Source: Bacteroidales bacterium UBA6267
GTDB lineage: Bacteria; Bacteroidota; Bacteroidia; Bacteroidales; UBA1556
Assembly (NCBI GenBank): GCA_002440745.1
Contig: DJVB01000065.1
Location: forward strand, 1 to 51,525
Direction of reading: 5' to 3'
DNA length: 51,525 bases
Below are positions 1 to 7,871 of the stretch, piece after piece. A model generated the notes under the pieces. That model made no database searches and had not been told where the DNA came from. It saw only the letters and a program-made list of their open reading frames with translations. The number at the start of each line of letters is the position of its first letter. The first letter of the stretch is position 1. Position numbers and translations under genes: made by a program.

Positions 1-45
1 AAAATGAATTTTTAGAACCCCCCATATTATTGATTATTCTTTCGG

Positions 46-357
46 ATGGTAGTATTTACGTTATTCACAGGTGTATTATTTAGTGTTGTATTTCTTATAT
101 CACTAATTTTGAAATTTGTTTTCTACAGAAGTTATTCTGGTAATTTTTACAAATATTTATTAATACCAAAACATCTCGAGGGTAGTGTTGCTATTGATAG
201 CATCTCTAATATTCTCCTACTTAGTTTATTTATGTATATTTCAAGGGATATTGACGATGTTTTTTTTGAAATTTTCCTTGGAATAATAGCGGTTATTGGA
301 TTCTTTATTCTCAATAATATCGTTTATTACTTTGCTAATTTGAAAAGGAATAAATAG
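46..357 (+). CDS. small predicted membrane protein, unknown function
   Basis: I do not recognise this 103-residue protein. It has an N-terminal hydrophobic stretch (about residues 2-27), a second around 52-64 and a third around 73-96, so two or three membrane segments are likely, with a basic C-terminus ending in KRNK. The ATG is the first in the open frame and no clear ribosome-binding site precedes it, which is normal in Bacteroidota. A sequence related to the one following the Rpn gene begins about 14-20 bases after the stop codon. It could be a real orphan membrane gene or a chance AT-rich frame. Confidence 0.45.
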   Translation: MVVFTLFTGVLFSVVFLISLILKFVFYRSYSGNFYKYLLIPKHLEGSVAIDSISNILLLSLFMYISRDIDDVFFEIFLGIIAVIGFFILNNIVYYFANLKRNK

Positions 358-378
358 TGTTTGACTAAAGCACTCCCC

Positions 379-416
379 AATCTTATGACAAGATTCTGCA
401 ATTGTGAAAACAAGAG
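379..416 (+). repeat. left copy of a 38-bp imperfect direct repeat flanking the Rpn gene
   Basis: Bases 379-416 align without gaps to 1363-1400, with 30 of 38 positions identical by eye, including a shared run ATTCTGCAATT. Both copies are preceded by a C-run and both lie 15-25 bases after a stop codon. They bracket the Rpn-family gene and may mark the edges of a duplicated or transposed segment. Confidence 0.6.
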
Positions 417-470
417 ACTGATTATAGAATAAAATCTCCAAAAGAATAATCAGACAACCAAAAAAAACCT

Positions 471-478
471 TATCTTTG
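471..478 (+). promoter_or_regulatory. -7 promoter element for the Rpn gene
   Basis: TATCTTTG fits the Bacteroidota -7 consensus TAnnTTTG and lies 16 bases before the ATG at 495. I see no convincing -33 TTG at the expected distance. Confidence 0.55.
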
Positions 479-494
479 CGCCAAACAAATAGTT

Positions 495-1343
495 ATGAGA
501 TATTTAGACCCTAAGAATGAGGTGGTTTTCAAGAAGATATTCGGACAGCATCCGAACTTGCTGCGCAGTTTTCTGAATGCGCTACTTCCTTTGCCGGAGG
601 GCTCATTCATTGAAAGCCTTGAATATCTGCCTGCTGAACTTGTGCCCGAGATTCCGCTAATCAAAAATTCTATCGTTGACGTACGCTGCAAAGATAATCG
701 GGGCAGACAATTTATTGTAGAGATGCAAATGCATTGGACTACAGGGTTTATGCAGCGAGTATTGTTTAATGCCAGCAAAGCTTACGTAAAACAGTTGGAC
801 AAGTCCTATCAGTACAGCACCTTGAAGCCTGTTTATGCTTTGAGTTTGGTCAATGAGATATTTGATTCCAAAAGTGAAGATTATTACCATCACTATCAGA
901 TTGTGAATGTGGCCGATACCAATCAACAAATAGAGGGGCTTGAATTTGTGTTTGTGGAGTTGCCCAAATTTAAGGCAAAGACAATCAGCGAGTTGAAACT
1001 GAGCGCACTTTGGCTGCGTTTTATGACAGAGATAGACGAGAGCATTACCGAATTGCCGGCAGAATTCCTTGGACAAGTGGAAATTATGCAAGCCATTGAA
1101 AACCTACAGGAGAGTGCCTTTACAAAATCGGAATTAGAGAGTTATGATAAGTATTGGGACAGCATTCGAACCGAGAAAACACTCCAAACAGGTTTTTATG
1201 ATAAAGGAAAAGCAGAAGGAAGAGCAGAAGGCGAAGAAATTGGGATGCGCAAGGTGGCTAAAATTGCTAAAGAAATAGGTGTTCCAATAGTTGATATTAT
1301 TAAAATGACCGGTTTAAGCCAGGAAGAAATAGAAGGATTGTAG
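495..1343 (+). CDS. Rpn family recombination-promoting nuclease / PDDEXK transposase
   Basis: This 282-residue protein matches the Rpn/PDDEXK-2 family, DNA endonucleases related to transposases that promote RecA-independent recombination. The N-terminus (DPKNEVVFKKIFG, residues 5-17) is the family opening. The PD-(D/E)XK core is visible as D62 in a VDVRC strand, followed by E76-x-Q78. The C-terminus has the usual charged KGKAEGRAEGEE stretch and a short helical tail. Length is typical and the frame is intact. It has its own -7 element and is flanked by imperfect direct repeats (379-416 and 1363-1400). These genes usually occur in many copies per genome. Family assignment is firm; its biological role is not. 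Confidence 0.9.
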   Translation: MRYLDPKNEVVFKKIFGQHPNLLRSFLNALLPLPEGSFIESLEYLPAELVPEIPLIKNSIVDVRCKDNRGRQFIVEMQMHWTTGFMQRVLFNASKAYVKQLDKSYQYSTLKPVYALSLVNEIFDSKSEDYYHHYQIVNVADTNQQIEGLEFVFVELPKFKAKTISELKLSALWLRFMTEIDESITELPAEFLGQVEIMQAIENLQESAFTKSELESYDKYWDSIRTEKTLQTGFYDKGKAEGRAEGEEIGMRKVAKIAKEIGVPIVDIIKMTGLSQEEIEGL

Positions 1344-1362
1344 GATAAATATAATACCTCCC

Positions 1363-1400
1363 AATCCTAAAACAAAATTCTGCAATTATTAAGACATGAG
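1363..1400 (+). repeat. right copy of the imperfect direct repeat flanking the Rpn gene
   Basis: Partner of 379-416 (30/38 identical, ungapped). It starts 20 bases after the Rpn stop codon. A short inverted repeat (GTTGTT-GG-AACAAC within 1403-1423) follows, without a T-tract. Confidence 0.6.
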
Positions 1401-1572
1401 TGCCGGTTGTTGGAACAACTCGGTAATGAAAATATTTCAACTCATTTGCTTATAATTTTCTACATTAAACTAAATCGAAATGTTAAGTTTAAGTTGTGAT
1501 AGGACAGTTTGTAATTAATGAATTTGGAAAACTATAACCATATTCTGTTCCCTGTTCGTTAAAATTTTGTTT

Positions 1573-1580
1573 TACTTTTG
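1573..1580 (+). promoter_or_regulatory. -7 promoter element abutting the YkgJ-like start codon
   Basis: TACTTTTG ends only six bases before the ATG at 1587. Transcription would start at or within a few bases of the start codon, giving a leaderless or nearly leaderless mRNA. This argues against the upstream TTG at 1578, which is part of the promoter element itself. Confidence 0.55.
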
Positions 1581-1586
1581 CATCCT

Positions 1587-2087
1587 ATGTCGAAAACTAA
1601 GGATATTTTAGGACGATTAAGTGTTTTGTCGGCCAAGTCGAAAGATGCTAATAAGCAGTATTTCAGTAATTTGAATAAGCGGCAGAAGCGGGATTTGGAT
1701 AATGTGGTTCATGAACTGCATCAAGAAGTTTTTGCAGAAACAGATTGCCTTGAATGTGCCAATTGTTGTAAGTCGTTAGGGCCGCGAATAATAATGAAAG
1801 ATATTGAGCGCATTGCCAAGTCGCAACGCATGAAGGAGTCTGATTTTGTGGAAAAGTACCTGCGCATCGACGAGGATGGCGATTATGTTTTTAAATCCAT
1901 GCCTTGCCCGTTTTTAGCTTCTGACAACTATTGCCTGATTTACGACTTTCGCCCTAAAGCCTGCCGCGAATACCCTCATACCGACCGCACCAAATTCCTG
2001 CAAATCGCCAACCTCACTATCACCAACTCAGCAACTTGCCCCGCAGTTTATGAGATTTTGGAGAGGTTGAGGGGGATGAATAGGTGA
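1587..2087 (+). CDS. YkgJ family cysteine-cluster protein
   Basis: The product is a 166-residue soluble protein of the YkgJ (CxxCxxCC) family, thought to bind a zinc or iron-sulfur centre, with no established reaction. The first cysteine group is CLECANCC (about residues 49-56). A second set lies in the C-terminal half: C in MPCPF, C in NYCLIYD, C in PKACREYP and C in ATCP. This spacing is characteristic of the family. I chose the ATG at 1587 because the in-frame TTG at 1578 lies inside the promoter element. No partner genes are visible. The family is confident; the function is unknown. Confidence 0.85.
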   Translation: MSKTKDILGRLSVLSAKSKDANKQYFSNLNKRQKRDLDNVVHELHQEVFAETDCLECANCCKSLGPRIIMKDIERIAKSQRMKESDFVEKYLRIDEDGDYVFKSMPCPFLASDNYCLIYDFRPKACREYPHTDRTKFLQIANLTITNSATCPAVYEILERLRGMNR

Positions 2088-2448
2088 GACTAATAGTCGG
2101 ATTCGTCTTTATTTTCTTTAAACACATTTTAACATTTCCTTCTTTTTCTCCAAATTCACGCTTTTTTCAAGCAAATTATCTCACTTCAATTATCGGTTAT
2201 TTGGCAATTTCACTTCACTTTTCATCCATTTTTATATATAAACTATATACAAACTGCATATTTTTTCATATTCTGTATTTTTGAATTTAAATAGTTGTAA
2301 AACAAGATATTAGAATATTGTTTTATTACCATTTTATTACCTGAATTTTAATTGTATATAAAAAGTATAGGTATCGAAACTCCTTATTATACTTACTTTT
2401 ACCCCGACCGACAAACCCAACTTTTTGTTGTTACTAAAACACATATTT
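2088..2448. other. AT-rich 361-bp leader/control region of the glucan locus
   Basis: No convincing gene is present. The region is strongly AT-rich and should hold the promoter of the downstream polysaccharide operon. Candidate elements are a -7-like TATTTTTG at 2276-2283, an imperfect inverted repeat around 2303-2320 and a two-copy 11-bp direct repeat at 2321-2341. A near-consensus TACTTTTA also occurs at 2394-2401. I cannot decide between the promoter candidates from sequence alone. Confidence 0.5.
2321..2341 (+). repeat. two helically phased copies of TTTTATTACC, possible operator
   Basis: TTTTATTACC occurs at 2321-2330 and again at 2332-2341, an 11-bp period, about one DNA turn. It lies about 108 bases before the first gene of the glucan operon. 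Direct repeats of this spacing suit a tandemly binding activator, but this is inference only. Confidence 0.3.
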
Positions 2449-5400
2449 ATGAAGAACTTAATTCGATATTTACTTTTTACCGCAATTTTGGGGTTCTCAT
2501 GGAACTTAAATTCCCAAAGCAACCAAGTTTTGATTCAAGACTCACAAGATGGTTTTAAACTTATGGTTGATGGTAAACCAATGATTATCAACGGTGTAAA
2601 TTGGGATTATTTTCCCATTGGCACAAACTATTCCTTTAGCCTTTGGGAACAGTCCGATGAGTTTATTAAGAAAGCATTGGACAATGAAATGCCTTTACTA
2701 AAACATATAGGTATCAATACCATTCGTGTATATGCGGGTATTCAAAGCAAATGGATTGAATATATATACACAAACTATGGTATTTACACCATGCTTAACC
2801 ATAGTTTTGGAAGATATGGGCTTACTCTCGATGGTGCTTGGTATCCAAATACCGAATATAGCGACCCGAGGGTTAGGCAGTTGCTGCTAAAAGAGGTTAA
2901 TGAGCTTGCAACCAACTATCAGAACACCAAAGGGTTATTACTTGTGCTTTTTGGCAACGAGAATAACTATGGTTTGTTTTGGGAAGGTGCTGAAACTGAA
3001 GATATTCCAATTAAAGACAGGAAGTCAACCAAGAGAGCTGAGGACTTATACAAGCTTTTCAATGAGGCTTCTAAATCCTATAAAAGTATAGATAAGCATC
3101 ATCCTGTTGCCATCTGCAATGGCGATTTACTTTTCTTAGACATCATTTCAAAAGAATGTAAAGATGTTGATATTCTGGGGATTAATGTATATCGCGGTAA
3201 ATCTTTCACCGATATGTTTGAAAGAGTGAAAAAGGAATATGGCAAGCCCGTTTTGCTTTCAGAGTTTGGCTCAGACGCATTCAACGCTCTAACCAATCAA
3301 GAAGACCAAAAGGCGCAAGCCATTCTTGATTTAGAAAACTGGCGAGAGATTTATGCCAATGCTGCAGGAATGGGAAAAGCCGGTAATTCTCTCGGTGGAT
3401 TTACTTTCCAATTCAGCGATGGTTGGTGGAAATATGGTCAAACAAGTGATTTAGACGTGCATGATTCTCATGCTTCATGGTCGAATGGTGGTTATTTATT
3501 CGACTATAAAGTAGGTCAAAATAATATGAATGAGGAATGGTTTGGAATCTGTGCAAAGGGGCCAACTTCCGAAGATGGACATTATACCTTGTATCCGCGT
3601 GCAGCGTATTATGCTCTGAAACAGGCACATGAGTTCAATCCTTTTGCTATGGGCGCAAGTAGTGCATCTTTAGAAAACCACTTCAATCAAATCGATGTTA
3701 TGGGGGCAGTGCTTAAAGCCCGAAGCGATCACTCTGCCCTAAATGCTCAAAAATCGCAGAAACTGAGCATCAGTAGGTTAGGAGCTGAATTCAATACTTA
3801 TAATACCGGAGGAAGCTTAATTACTACCCCTACAACCGCAACAGTAAATTCAAATACCTATCCTGATGAGTTAGGTTTCGATCACTCAGAATCGTTTTAT
3901 GTTGGTGTCCAGGCCAATCCGACATCCAATTTCAGTGCAAATGTGGAGTTCAATATTCTTGGAAATGTTGCTGAGAATCCAATTGATGAGATTTTCTATG
4001 AAAACCGAGGTCGTCCGGTACAGGTGCGCACCGATGATGGTGATGTGGTTTTGCAATCGGTCAACCGTGTACAGGTTTATCGTGCAAATTATTTGTGGGA
4101 GCATGAATGGTTTAAGATGACCGGATTTTATCGCACAGGCCATTATCATTGGGGCTATGAGGGCGATTTTTTCGGATTATATCCTGAAGCCAACTACGGA
4201 CCTCAAATAGATATTTATAATGGAAATGCACCTTTCGGCTTTGAGTTTGAAATGAAGAAAAACCTTGAAGGACTGAAAGTTGCCTTTGGGCCGCAACTTT
4301 GGTGGGGAGCAAATCCGGCCTTATTGGTAAAATATTCTAAAACCATAAGCAAGTTTAAGTTAACCGGTATTTTTCATGAAGATTTGGAACAGCGCGGATT
4401 GACAGAAAGCTCCTTTGCTATACCTCAACCCAAAACCCGGCGTTTGTCCCTTGCTGTTGAGCGTAAATTTGGCGCATTTGGAATGAACCTCGGCGGTCTT
4501 TGGGCCGGACAGCCGCTTATTGGACGTGAGTTTCAGGTGGTTCGAGGCGAAGAAGGAAACTATTCAGTGTATAAAAGTGAAATCCAAACCAAGGATAATT
4601 TTGGTGGAAAAATAAAACTTACCTATCAGAAAGGGCGTTTCAACTACTATGTTCAATCGGCTCTAATGGGTTTAGTGGCTCAGGGTGGAGCTGACCAAAC
4701 AATCACATTTACAGGATGGAAGCTAAAAGAAAGTGGCAGTGGAAACCAATATAATGTGTTATCGGGCTTCACCTATCTGATTGGAGATTTTCAGATTGCG
4801 CCTAATTTTCTTTACCAAAAACCTATCGAAGGACCAATTCCTGCCGATGTAGATGCACCCGGTCGCCCGAGAAATATTTTAGACGACCCCTTTGTGGTGC
4901 GCTCAAACCGTGAGCAAACATCCGGTGAGATTTTGATTACTTTCGACCCGACTCCAGGCTCATGGATGTATAATTGGGACAGCGATAGAAGCGAAGATGC
5001 CGAATTGGCCTTCAATCTCGGTTTCATCTATCGTCACTTGCCGACTACCCAAGATGCTGCAATCGGAATTCTACCTGATGGTCGAACTACTTTTGCCTTC
5101 CCCGGCGCTGCTCCTGCCGAAGATTTATGGGAAGTCTATTCAAGAATTATTTCTAAGCCTACAAAAGATTTTGGCTTTATTGCTAATATTTTCGGAGGTA
5201 AAGCTCAGGCAAATGGCAGCGATGCAAGAACAATTTACCGCTATGGAATTGATGTGAGAATGATTCATAAAAAACTGCGCTTCGAATCGTTTTTCAAGCT
5301 AAACGACTGGGGTCCTTATGATTATCATCGCGACTTCAATCTTACCTATCCCATGCAAATCATGGGTGATATTTCCATATCTCTTGGAAAACCAGATTGG

Positions 5401-5592
5401 TTTTTATTGCCCGGCACACGCTTCGGTTTGCGAGCCGCTTATCGCACCCTCGATAAATATTCACCACGGTATATGCCTACGACAAAAGTCGATGCAGCCG
5501 GAAATATTGTTCCCGACCCAGATGCAATTGGTTTTGACAATGGGAATGAGTGGGAAATCAGAACTTATTTGAGTATTAACATTGGCAAATAA
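2449..5592 (+). CDS. TIM-barrel glycosidase fused to a predicted outer-membrane beta-barrel
   Basis: This 1047-residue protein opens with a signal peptide (about residues 1-22, ending LNSQS). Residues 25-390 look like a clan GH-A type (beta/alpha)8 glycosidase of GH2-C/GH5-like appearance: GKPMIINGVNWDYFPIG at the start, a likely acid/base E171 in FGNEN and a likely nucleophile E272 in LSEFGSDA. From about residue 410 to the end the sequence changes to alternating amphipathic strands rich in Tyr, Phe, Trp and Gly with polar turns, ending in TYLSINIGK, as expected of an outer-membrane beta-barrel. The ATG at 2449 gives a clean signal peptide; upstream TTG codons would precede it. As first gene of the glucan operon it may cut and import beta-glucan oligosaccharides. 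The exact GH family is not assigned. Confidence 0.75.
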   Translation: MKNLIRYLLFTAILGFSWNLNSQSNQVLIQDSQDGFKLMVDGKPMIINGVNWDYFPIGTNYSFSLWEQSDEFIKKALDNEMPLLKHIGINTIRVYAGIQSKWIEYIYTNYGIYTMLNHSFGRYGLTLDGAWYPNTEYSDPRVRQLLLKEVNELATNYQNTKGLLLVLFGNENNYGLFWEGAETEDIPIKDRKSTKRAEDLYKLFNEASKSYKSIDKHHPVAICNGDLLFLDIISKECKDVDILGINVYRGKSFTDMFERVKKEYGKPVLLSEFGSDAFNALTNQEDQKAQAILDLENWREIYANAAGMGKAGNSLGGFTFQFSDGWWKYGQTSDLDVHDSHASWSNGGYLFDYKVGQNNMNEEWFGICAKGPTSEDGHYTLYPRAAYYALKQAHEFNPFAMGASSASLENHFNQIDVMGAVLKARSDHSALNAQKSQKLSISRLGAEFNTYNTGGSLITTPTTATVNSNTYPDELGFDHSESFYVGVQANPTSNFSANVEFNILGNVAENPIDEIFYENRGRPVQVRTDDGDVVLQSVNRVQVYRANYLWEHEWFKMTGFYRTGHYHWGYEGDFFGLYPEANYGPQIDIYNGNAPFGFEFEMKKNLEGLKVAFGPQLWWGANPALLVKYSKTISKFKLTGIFHEDLEQRGLTESSFAIPQPKTRRLSLAVERKFGAFGMNLGGLWAGQPLIGREFQVVRGEEGNYSVYKSEIQTKDNFGGKIKLTYQKGRFNYYVQSALMGLVAQGGADQTITFTGWKLKESGSGNQYNVLSGFTYLIGDFQIAPNFLYQKPIEGPIPADVDAPGRPRNILDDPFVVRSNREQTSGEILITFDPTPGSWMYNWDSDRSEDAELAFNLGFIYRHLPTTQDAAIGILPDGRTTFAFPGAAPAEDLWEVYSRIISKPTKDFGFIANIFGGKAQANGSDARTIYRYGIDVRMIHKKLRFESFFKLNDWGPYDYHRDFNLTYPMQIMGDISISLGKPDWFLLPGTRFGLRAAYRTLDKYSPRYMPTTKVDAAGNIVPDPDAIGFDNGNEWEIRTYLSINIGK

Positions 5593-5593
5593 T

Positions 5594-5599
5594 AAGGAG
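5594..5599 (+). promoter_or_regulatory. strong Shine-Dalgarno site for the glycan-binding lipoprotein
   Basis: AAGGAG lies seven bases before the ATG at 5607, just after the stop of the upstream gene. Such a canonical site is uncommon in Bacteroidota, and none of the neighbouring genes I inspected shows one, so this gene may be translated unusually well. Confidence 0.5.
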
Positions 5600-5606
5600 A
5601 AACACC

Positions 5607-6992
5607 ATGAAGACAAAAAGAAATATAACCCTAAACTGGCTCATTTTGGCCATTTTTACCGCAGCATTTTCCATTAGTTGCGAAAGGGAATTAGATGAAT
5701 TGAAACCAGTTTCATATCCCATTATGCCGGAGGTTTTTATTGACGATTTCAGCAGTGGATTGAATTATGCAGCCTTTGGTGGCTCGGTACCAACCGCTTT
5801 TGATGTGGATAAAGAAGTAGCTTACGACAACTCCGAGGCAAGTATGCGATTTGATGTGCCCGATGCCAACGATCCGGCAGGAGCTTATGCAGGCGGTGTC
5901 TTTTTTACCTCAGTTGGCAGGGATTTATCGGTTTTTGATGCGCTTACTTTTTACATAAAAGCCTCACAACCTGCAACTATCGATGTATTGGGGTTTGGAA
6001 ATGATTTAGGAGAATCGAAATTTCAAACATCAATAAATGGCGTAACGGTGAATACATCATGGAAAAAAGTAATCATTCCATTGCCCGACCCTAAAAAGCT
6101 GACCGCTGAGAGGGGAATGCTTTTCTATTCGGAAGGTCCTGAAAACGGTTTGGGCTACACATTTTGGATTGATGAAGTGAAATTTGAAAAATTGGGAACA
6201 ATTGCATATCCACGATTTACTATTCAAAATGGAAATAATGATAATCAATCCTCTTTTGTAGGTGTGAGCATGCAAATCAGCGGTCTGAGCTCAATATTTA
6301 ATATGCCGAATGGTATTGACCAATCGGTGAATATCAGCACAGCGTATTTCGATTTTGCAACTTCCGATGAAACCATCGCCACGGTGGACGAAAACGGAAA
6401 GGTTGTCATTGTTGGTGGACCCGGAACGGCCAAAATTACGGCCTCAATCAATGGGGAAGAAGCCTTAGGTTCTTTGACAATCCAGTCCAAAGGAGCATTC
6501 ATTTCTGCTCCAACACCGATTTCGTTGCCTGCCGATGTGATTTCGATTTTCAGTGATGCTTATCCGAATATTGCCGTTAACTATTATAATGGCTATTGGG
6601 CTCCATACCAAACCACACAGTCGGCTGATTTTGAGGTAAATGGCGACCATATTTTATATTATACCAATTTCAATTTTGTGGGAATTGAATTCAGCTCTCC
6701 AACGCAAGATGCTTCCTCAATGACTCATCTGCATTTAGATGTCTATGTGCCTTCAAATCTGACTTCGGATGCCCAGTTCAAATTGGAGTTGGTCGATTTT
6801 GGTACCGGAGGAACAGGAAGTTATGTCACATCTATTCCGGCGGCAAGCTCGCAACAATGGGTCAGTTTTGATATTCCGCTTTCAAGTTTTAGTGGGCTTA
6901 CAAATCGTGCCAAATTAGCTCAATTGATTTTTAGCACCACATCAACCGGATTCACCGGATTTTATGCCGACAATATTTACTTATATCGTTAA
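5607..6992 (+). CDS. surface glycan-binding lipoprotein (SGBP-like) with BIG2 and CBM-like modules
   Basis: A 461-residue predicted lipoprotein. The signal peptide ends in a lipobox FSISC (Cys about residue 25), followed by acidic residues. Residues 45-195 form a jelly-roll, CBM-like domain (FIDDFSSG at the start, FWIDEVKFEKLG at the end). Residues 200-295 resemble a bacterial Ig-like BIG2 domain (ATVDENGKVVIVGGPGTAKIT). Residues 300-461 are a second carbohydrate-binding-like module (VISIFSDAYPN to FYADNIYLYR), clearly related to the two repeated modules of the T9SS protein at 16623-18392. No catalytic motif is seen. Its place between the barrel-fused glycosidase and GH16 suggests it captures beta-glucan at the cell surface, as SGBPs do in other loci. 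Binding specificity is inferred. Confidence 0.75.
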   Translation: MKTKRNITLNWLILAIFTAAFSISCERELDELKPVSYPIMPEVFIDDFSSGLNYAAFGGSVPTAFDVDKEVAYDNSEASMRFDVPDANDPAGAYAGGVFFTSVGRDLSVFDALTFYIKASQPATIDVLGFGNDLGESKFQTSINGVTVNTSWKKVIIPLPDPKKLTAERGMLFYSEGPENGLGYTFWIDEVKFEKLGTIAYPRFTIQNGNNDNQSSFVGVSMQISGLSSIFNMPNGIDQSVNISTAYFDFATSDETIATVDENGKVVIVGGPGTAKITASINGEEALGSLTIQSKGAFISAPTPISLPADVISIFSDAYPNIAVNYYNGYWAPYQTTQSADFEVNGDHILYYTNFNFVGIEFSSPTQDASSMTHLHLDVYVPSNLTSDAQFKLELVDFGTGGTGSYVTSIPAASSQQWVSFDIPLSSFSGLTNRAKLAQLIFSTTSTGFTGFYADNIYLYR

Positions 6993-7005
6993 AAACAAAC
7001 ATATT

Positions 7006-7830
7006 ATGAATAAAATAACCAAAATATCAATCGTAGTTTTTGCACTGAGCTCCATGTTCGTTTTTTCGTCATGTGAAAGGGACGATGAGCAAAATTTGGA
7101 TGAGCGCAATTGGCAATTAGTTTGGAGCGATGAATTTGACGAATCAAAAGGTAGTTTGCCGGATAGTACAAACTGGAACTTCGAGCTTGGAAATGGTGAC
7201 AATGGTTGGGGAAATGCTGAACTTCAGAGTTATACTAACGACACTGCCAATATTCGTATGGATGGAAACGGTCATTTGCAGATAGTTGCCATAAAGAATG
7301 GCACGAGTTATACTTCAGCGCGCATTACTACAAAAGGCAAATTTGAGCAGAAGTTGGGGCGAATAGAGGCAAGTATCAAGTTGCCTTATGGTCCGGGAAT
7401 CTGGCCGGCATTCTGGATGCTTGGCAGCAATATCGATTCGGTGAGTTGGCCCGCTTGCGGTGAAATAGACATAATGGAATATAGAGGTCAACAACCTGAT
7501 ATTGTGCATGGTTCGCTTCATGGTCCGGGTTATTCGGGTGGTAATCCCGTTACCAAATCTTACGGACTTACTCAAGGTCGTTTCGATACCGATTTTCATC
7601 TTTTTGCTGTGGAATGGGATGAAGAAAAGATTGACTTCTTTGTGGATGATTATCTTTTTCAGCGTGTTTATTCCGATGATGTGAGCGGCGATTGGGTTTA
7701 CAACCAACCATTCTATCTGCTTCTGAATGTGGCTGTTGGAGGAAATTTTGTCGGTTTTCCCACATCTGATACTCCTTTTCCACAAACGATGACCGTGGAC
7801 TATGTTCGAGTATATAATGAAATTCGATAG
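7006..7830 (+). CDS. GH16 endo-beta-1,3-glucanase (laminarinase-like) lipoprotein
   Basis: A 274-residue family 16 glycoside hydrolase that hydrolyses internal beta-1,3 (or mixed 1,3/1,4) glucosidic bonds with retention. The catalytic signature EIDIME is complete: nucleophile E153, D155 and acid/base E158, followed by the usual Y-R-G. The N-terminus is a lipoprotein signal with lipobox FSSC, so it probably sits in the outer membrane. Flanking family landmarks are LVWSDEFD near the start, the KLPYGPGIWPAFWMLG segment, and FYLLLNVAVGG near the end. I chose the ATG at 7006, which starts the signal peptide, over an in-frame ATG at 6964 inside the preceding gene. Length is normal for a single-domain GH16. 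Laminarinase activity is supported by the surrounding GH17 and GH30 genes. Confidence 0.92.
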   Translation: MNKITKISIVVFALSSMFVFSSCERDDEQNLDERNWQLVWSDEFDESKGSLPDSTNWNFELGNGDNGWGNAELQSYTNDTANIRMDGNGHLQIVAIKNGTSYTSARITTKGKFEQKLGRIEASIKLPYGPGIWPAFWMLGSNIDSVSWPACGEIDIMEYRGQQPDIVHGSLHGPGYSGGNPVTKSYGLTQGRFDTDFHLFAVEWDEEKIDFFVDDYLFQRVYSDDVSGDWVYNQPFYLLLNVAVGGNFVGFPTSDTPFPQTMTVDYVRVYNEIR

Positions 7831-7871
7831 AAATAGCATTTAAACTGTATTTAAACTTGATTTAAACCCTC

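Noticed and set aside
657..1091. Open frame of 144 codons on the minus strand inside the Rpn gene
   Set aside because: It lies wholly within a well-recognised gene on the other strand and shows no family motif or promoter.
1403..1423. Hairpin after the Rpn gene as its terminator
   Set aside because: The GTTGTT/AACAAC stem has a two-base loop and no T-run.
2084..2284. Possible 66-codon gene after the YkgJ-like gene, GTG start
   Set aside because: Very Phe/Ile-rich translation of AT-rich DNA overlapping a regulatory region; no motif or ribosome-binding site.
7315..7839. Open frame of 174 codons on the minus strand opposite GH16
   Set aside because: Antisense to an intact catalytic domain and rich in His/Ile/Lys without recognisable structure; a shadow of codon bias.
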